Source of the DNA: JAICWP01 sp035252015
GTDB lineage: Bacteria > Acidobacteriota > Terriglobia > Terriglobales > Acidobacteriaceae
Direction: 5' to 3'
Assembly: GCA_035252015.1 (NCBI GenBank)
Contig: DATFDP010000148.1
Span: 1 to 42,246, forward strand
DNA length: 42,246 bases
Below are positions 39,488 to 42,246 of this stretch, one piece after another; within the stretch, counting starts at the first letter, position 1; each line of letters starts with the position of its first letter. Under the pieces are notes generated by a model, which saw only the letters and a list, made by a program, of their open reading frames with translations, was not told the origin of the DNA and made no database searches. The position numbers were made by a program, and so were the translations under genes.

Positions 39488-39776
39488 TCGGGCCGGTCTC
39501 GCGGGCAGGTCGAGTTCGAAACGGATGGCTCCCTCCTCCTCCGGCGTGCCGCGCCGTTCCGGCATCTCCCGCAACTTGCTGAGGGAATAATGGCAGGCTT
39601 CATCGTCGTAAGAGTCACTGAGGGGCGGCAACAGGTGCTCGGCACAGCTTCTCGCCCCAAGATTGCAAACCTCTGCTCCTCAGGCATTTGCCGGGCCCTG
39701 CCGGCAACTCTGGTTGCAACCGGGGGTACAATAGGAACGTCTAATAAGGGAGAGGATTTTCCCCCAGGAGTTCCCT
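39488..39776. promoter_or_regulatory. Intergenic region, 289 bp, with a possible promoter for the FecR-domain gene
   Basis: A -10-like TACAAT (39727-39732) lies 44 bp before ATG 39777, just after a perfect palindrome GGTTGCAACC (39712-39721). No convincing -35 box is present. The palindrome could be an operator covering the -35 position. On the minus strand a 60-70 codon open stretch of protein-like composition occupies 39464-39669 but has no good start. Confidence 0.35.
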
Positions 39777-41132
39777 ATGACCCAGCGAGTAAGCAAAGCG
39801 CTTCTCCTGCTGGCGGTGTTTGTCTGCGGGTTGTTCACCATCTCCGCCTTTGCCGACAGCCAAGTACGGATAGTTCGCCTGAGCGACCTTGATGGCGACG
39901 TGCAGATTGACCGCGGCACGGGTTATGAAAAAGCTCTGCGTAATATGCCTATCACCCAGGGTGCGAAGCTGTCGACCAAGGCGGGTGGGCTGGCCGAGGT
40001 GGAGTTTGAAGACGGCAGCACCGTGCGCCTGACGCCCGACACTATCTTGGAATTTCTCCAGTTATCGTTGCGCGATTCCGGCGCCAAGGTGAGCGCGGTC
40101 GAGGTTAACCACGGAACTGCCTACTTCAATATTGGCAAGCAGAAGAATAACGAATTCATGGTCCAGTTCGGCGACCAGCATGTGGCCGTTAAGGACGCGG
40201 CGAGCTTCCGCGTTGAACGGAATGATAAGCAGGCAAAGCTTTCCGTGACCAAAGGCGAACTGCAAGTGCAGGGGCCCGCCGGCGAAGTGAAAGTAGCCAA
40301 GAATCACACGCTGAACATCAACCTGAACGAGAACGGCACTTACGAGGTGGCCAAGGGCATTCCCCCCGACCAATACGACAAGTGGAATAAGCAAGAGGGT
40401 CAGTTTCAGAATCAGTACAACTACAACAATGCTGCCACCAACTCCTGGCCGTACAGCTACGGCCTGGCAGACCTGAACTACTACGGCAACTATTTCTATC
40501 AGCCGGGCTGGGGCTGGCTCTGGCAGCCCTACTACATGGGCGCGGGCTGGGATCCATTCATGAACGGCGCCTGGACTTGGTATCCGGGCGTGGGCTACAC
40601 GTTTGTTTCACAGTATCCGTGGGGCTGGATGCCCTACCGCTATGGCAACTGGGCGTTCGTGCCGGGTTGGGGATGGTGCTGGCAGCCAGGCGGATTTTAC
40701 GGCTGGAATGCAGCGCCTGTGGTGGTGAATGCCCCCGCGGGATTCAAGGCTCCTATAGCACCTCCGGTGAAGGCGGTGGCTATTCATCCCACGGTGCCGG
40801 TCAGGCCAACTCCGCGTAGTCCTGTTGCTATGCGCGAAGGCGCCTCCGGTGCAGTGATGTTGGGCGGCAGGCCTGGGCGCATGGTGACTAACGTTCCAGT
40901 CCATGGCGGCAGCATGCAGGCGGGGCGCACAGTAACCAGGGACACAATGGGCCCACACGGAACCACGATGACTCCGCGCGGCTCCATCGCGCGTTCGCCG
41001 GCAATGAGCGCGCCGCGTATGGGCGCGCCGCGCATGGGGGGAGAGCGCATGGGAGGCTTTGGTTCCTTGGGCAGGTCGTCAACCGCTGGGTCTTCGCACC
41101 CAGCTTCCACGTCCGCCACGCCGCACCACTAA
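39777..41132 (+). CDS. Secreted FecR-domain protein with Trp/Gly/Tyr-rich region (DUF6600-like)
   Basis: A 451-residue protein, ATG 39777 behind AGGAG. Signal peptide MTQRVSKALLLLAVFVCGLFTISAFA. The FecR beta-sandwich domain (about residues 30-190) contains LDGDVQIDRG, GAKLSTKAGGLAEVEFEDGSTVRL and HGTAYFNIG. There is no sigma regulator helix or membrane anchor of the classic FecR signal transducers. Residues 225-310 are an aromatic Trp/Gly/Tyr repeat (PGWGWLWQPY, YPWGWMPYRYGNWAFVPGWGW) as in DUF6600 proteins. The C-terminal 120 residues are low-complexity, rich in Pro, Arg, Met, Gly and Ser. Probably a surface or matrix protein; function unknown. A hairpin follows the stop. Confidence 0.85.
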   Translation: MTQRVSKALLLLAVFVCGLFTISAFADSQVRIVRLSDLDGDVQIDRGTGYEKALRNMPITQGAKLSTKAGGLAEVEFEDGSTVRLTPDTILEFLQLSLRDSGAKVSAVEVNHGTAYFNIGKQKNNEFMVQFGDQHVAVKDAASFRVERNDKQAKLSVTKGELQVQGPAGEVKVAKNHTLNINLNENGTYEVAKGIPPDQYDKWNKQEGQFQNQYNYNNAATNSWPYSYGLADLNYYGNYFYQPGWGWLWQPYYMGAGWDPFMNGAWTWYPGVGYTFVSQYPWGWMPYRYGNWAFVPGWGWCWQPGGFYGWNAAPVVVNAPAGFKAPIAPPVKAVAIHPTVPVRPTPRSPVAMREGASGAVMLGGRPGRMVTNVPVHGGSMQAGRTVTRDTMGPHGTTMTPRGSIARSPAMSAPRMGAPRMGGERMGGFGSLGRSSTAGSSHPASTSATPHH

Positions 41133-41152
41133 CGCAAAGCGGATTGCAAGTC

Positions 41153-41174
41153 AGGGCGACCTGCGGGTCGCCCT
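41153..41174 (+). terminator. Hairpin terminator after the FecR-domain gene
   Basis: A perfect 9-bp stem AGGGCGACC/GGTCGCCCT (41153-41161 with 41166-41174) has a 4-nt loop. It is followed by TCTTGTTGG, a weak T-rich tail. Confidence 0.65.
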
Positions 41175-41343
41175 TCTTGTTGGTGCTACGAGTGGTGCGT
41201 GCTGCCGCCCCTACGGCGCTCTGGTTCTGGGGCTTAGTGAACCTAGGCCGATGGGGCTGACGAGAGGCCTGGTTCGGAAATCTGTTTCAACCTTGGTCTT
41301 ACTTTTAGTAGCTCTTTTGCTCCTTACGAGCAGCGACGAGCGA

Positions 41344-41360
41344 CGACCAGCTACCAACCA
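41344..41360. repeat. Half-element sharing a 17-mer with the intergenic repeat at 29.3 kb
   Basis: CGACCAGCTACCAACCA is identical to 29325-29341. Around it are further words of the same style (AGCGACGAGCGACGA before, ATCAACTAGCT after). No long matching left arm is found here, so this may be a degenerate copy. It lies between the FecR gene terminator and the stop of the next minus-strand gene. Confidence 0.55.
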
Positions 41361-41392
41361 TCAACTAGCTCTGAGTTGTGACTCTTTTCTGA

Positions 41393-42016
41393 TTATTTGC
41401 CGTCGTGATTCCAGCGATGCCCCACCAGCCCCGCCTCAAAGGAGCGCTGGTCCAATCGAGCCAGGTGCTTGGCCATGCCCGGCTTCAGCAGAGGGTAGTG
41501 GTGCACTTTGAACAGGTAGAAGGGAACGAACCAGACTGGCTTGTCGGTGGTCATCCAGTTCAGCTGGTCGAAGCGGGCCAGATTGATGGGACGTGAAAAA
41601 GATCGCAGGGAGAGCTGGCGGCGCAGGTTGAAATAGCCTTCGAAGTAACTGAGGGCGAGTTCGCGCAAGTTGCGGTAAATGGGCTGGCGGCCGCGGCAAC
41701 CGGAGTAATTGGACTTGGCGATAGCACCCCAGGCACCGCGCATGCGGTAGACGGCGACCACGTGGTCGGTGTCGCGTTCGGCCTCTAAGTCAATCACCAA
41801 CGGCGGGTAGCCCAGCACCCGCAGGGCGGCGGCGGCAAAGATGGCGCCCTCCAGGCAGTGGGCAGTGCGCTCGCGCAGCACACGGCGGGGCGACCAGGCA
41901 GTGTCGGCCAAGTGATAGTCCATTTCATCCAGGAAGCGCTGGATGCCGTGCGGAATCTTCAAGCCGCGTAAACGGCGCAGCTCCGCCGCGGTGAAACCGA
42001 AATTGCCGTTGAGCAT
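41393..42016 (-). CDS. Transglutaminase-like/papain-fold protein of unknown function
   Basis: A 207-residue cytoplasmic protein, ATG 42016 with only a weak ribosome site. The core TAHC54LEGAIFAAAALRVLG, then LVIDLEAERDTDH85VVAVYR and GAIAKSN103Y, matches the Cys...His...Asn/Asp order and spacing of transglutaminase-like cysteine peptidase folds, in which a helix starting with the catalytic Cys is followed by two strands with His and the acid. The C-terminal half (YFNLRRQLSLRSFSRP to LVGHRWNHDG) is basic and rich in aromatics. Related stand-alone proteins are annotated only as hypothetical as far as I know. Peptide cleavage or cross-linking is possible but unproven. Confidence 0.7.
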   Translation of the reverse strand: MLNGNFGFTAAELRRLRGLKIPHGIQRFLDEMDYHLADTAWSPRRVLRERTAHCLEGAIFAAAALRVLGYPPLVIDLEAERDTDHVVAVYRMRGAWGAIAKSNYSGCRGRQPIYRNLRELALSYFEGYFNLRRQLSLRSFSRPINLARFDQLNWMTTDKPVWFVPFYLFKVHHYPLLKPGMAKHLARLDQRSFEAGLVGHRWNHDGK

Positions 42017-42076
42017 GGGTCGAGAGCAGTGTGGGGCGGGGTGGATGGAATTGTCAACGATTTCAGTTCAATTCCT

Positions 42077-42129
42077 AGTACCCATTACCTAGTGACGCGC
42101 ACTCGACTGAGAACTGGTACCAGGGTACT
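42077..42129. repeat. Intergenic inverted element between two minus-strand genes
   Basis: AGTACCC (42077-42083) pairs with GGGTACT (42123-42129), and a perfect 10-bp palindrome CTGGTACCAG (42114-42123) lies just inside the right arm. The words are like those of the element at 21231-21269. It precedes the start of the gene at 42016. Confidence 0.45.
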
Positions 42130-42140
42130 GGCTACGGCCC

Positions 42141-42246
42141 TCACTCCAACGCCTGCGCCAGCTCTCCGGGAGAATCTACCAGCAGGTCAGGGGGAAGCGT
42201 CTGCAGGGTTTGCGGCGCAAAGCCGTAGGTCACTCCGCAGGTCCAG
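42141..42246 (-). CDS. HAD-superfamily phosphatase, C-terminal end (phosphoglycolate phosphatase-like), truncated by the window edge
   Basis: The minus-strand frame entering at 42246 reads CGVTYGFAPQTLQTLPPDLLVDSPGELAQ and ends at TGA 42143-42141. The GV(T/S)YGF turn and the ending with ID/VDSxxEL are the usual last 30 residues of Gph-type HAD phosphatases, which hydrolyse 2-phosphoglycolate or related phosphates. The catalytic Asp motif is outside the window, so the substrate cannot be judged. Confidence 0.75.
   Translation of the reverse strand, partial: WTCGVTYGFAPQTLQTLPPDLLVDSPGELAQALE

Noticed and set aside
39464..39669. Minus-strand open stretch of about 67 codons with protein-like composition (SLSKLREMPERRGTPEEEG)
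   Set aside because: It has no good start codon or ribosome site, and its end overlaps the 3' end of the gene at 38795-39487. It could be a gene remnant, but the evidence is too thin to annotate.
1..42246. CRISPR array, prophage, insertion sequence or integron
   Set aside because: No evenly spaced direct repeats with unique spacers, no transposase or integrase frame and no phage structural genes were seen. The intergenic inverted repeats carry no coding sequence and show no target-site duplication.

Overview
The window looks like a chromosomal segment of a GC-rich, Gram-negative bacterium of the Acidobacteriota (Terriglobia/Koribacter-like). This is inferred from a roughly 1,160-residue TonB-type outer-membrane protein with an N-terminal carboxypeptidase-regulatory-like domain, several secreted proteins of a type common in that phylum (FecR plus Trp/Gly/Tyr-rich tail, helical-repeat and pseudo-receiver proteins), Tat-exported enzymes, and housekeeping genes scattered singly instead of in the usual operons. 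Both ends are cut: a Gfo/Idh/MocA oxidoreductase at the left and the C-terminus of a HAD phosphatase on the minus strand at the right.

Layout. 1-5.5 kb: sugar-type oxidoreductase, TonB-type receptor and a Tat-exported amidohydrolase, then tRNA-Val(GAC). 6.1-9.5 kb: a small unknown gene overlapping a CDP-alcohol phosphatidyltransferase, then cysS and, convergent, proC. 9.6-16.5 kb: the most coherent functional island, with a Tat-exported bicupin oxalate decarboxylase, a STAS protein, a cytoplasmic FdhF/YdeP-type molybdopterin oxidoreductase, an OFA-family (oxalate/formate) transporter and a second carboxylate-type MFS transporter. Together they suggest CoA-independent oxalate use: oxalate to formate plus CO2, formate uptake, then formate oxidation. 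16.6-19.5 kb: a beta-propeller protein, a Wza-like export protein and a decayed Phd-VapC-like toxin-antitoxin locus beside tRNA-Thr(CGT). 19.8-25.8 kb: FMN reductase plus methyltransferase, several secreted proteins, and a glycosyltransferase fusing a GT-C membrane domain with a GT2 domain.

25.9-31.1 kb: a nine-heme cytochrome c, a pseudo-receiver protein, nuoB without other Complex I genes, a Rieske ferredoxin, a BadF-type kinase and a helical-repeat protein. 31.4-42 kb: uvrC, an OmpA/Pal lipoprotein, a second copy of a small periplasmic family also present at 22.6 kb, a MarR regulator, a PPi-type phosphofructokinase (D104/K124 signature), an FnIII-like protein, ruvC, a FecR-domain protein and a transglutaminase-like protein.

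The feature least explained by genes is a set of intergenic inverted repeats (28.9, 29.3, 30.3 and 38.2 kb, with relatives at 21.2, 41.3 and 42.1 kb). They are built from short recurring words such as AGCTGGTAG and its complement. Each has nearly perfect internal arms of 15-17 bp, but the arms differ between copies. Three of them fill the spaces between consecutive genes (nuoB to Rieske to kinase to repeat protein) where no Shine-Dalgarno sequence is visible. They are the best candidate here for an undescribed element.
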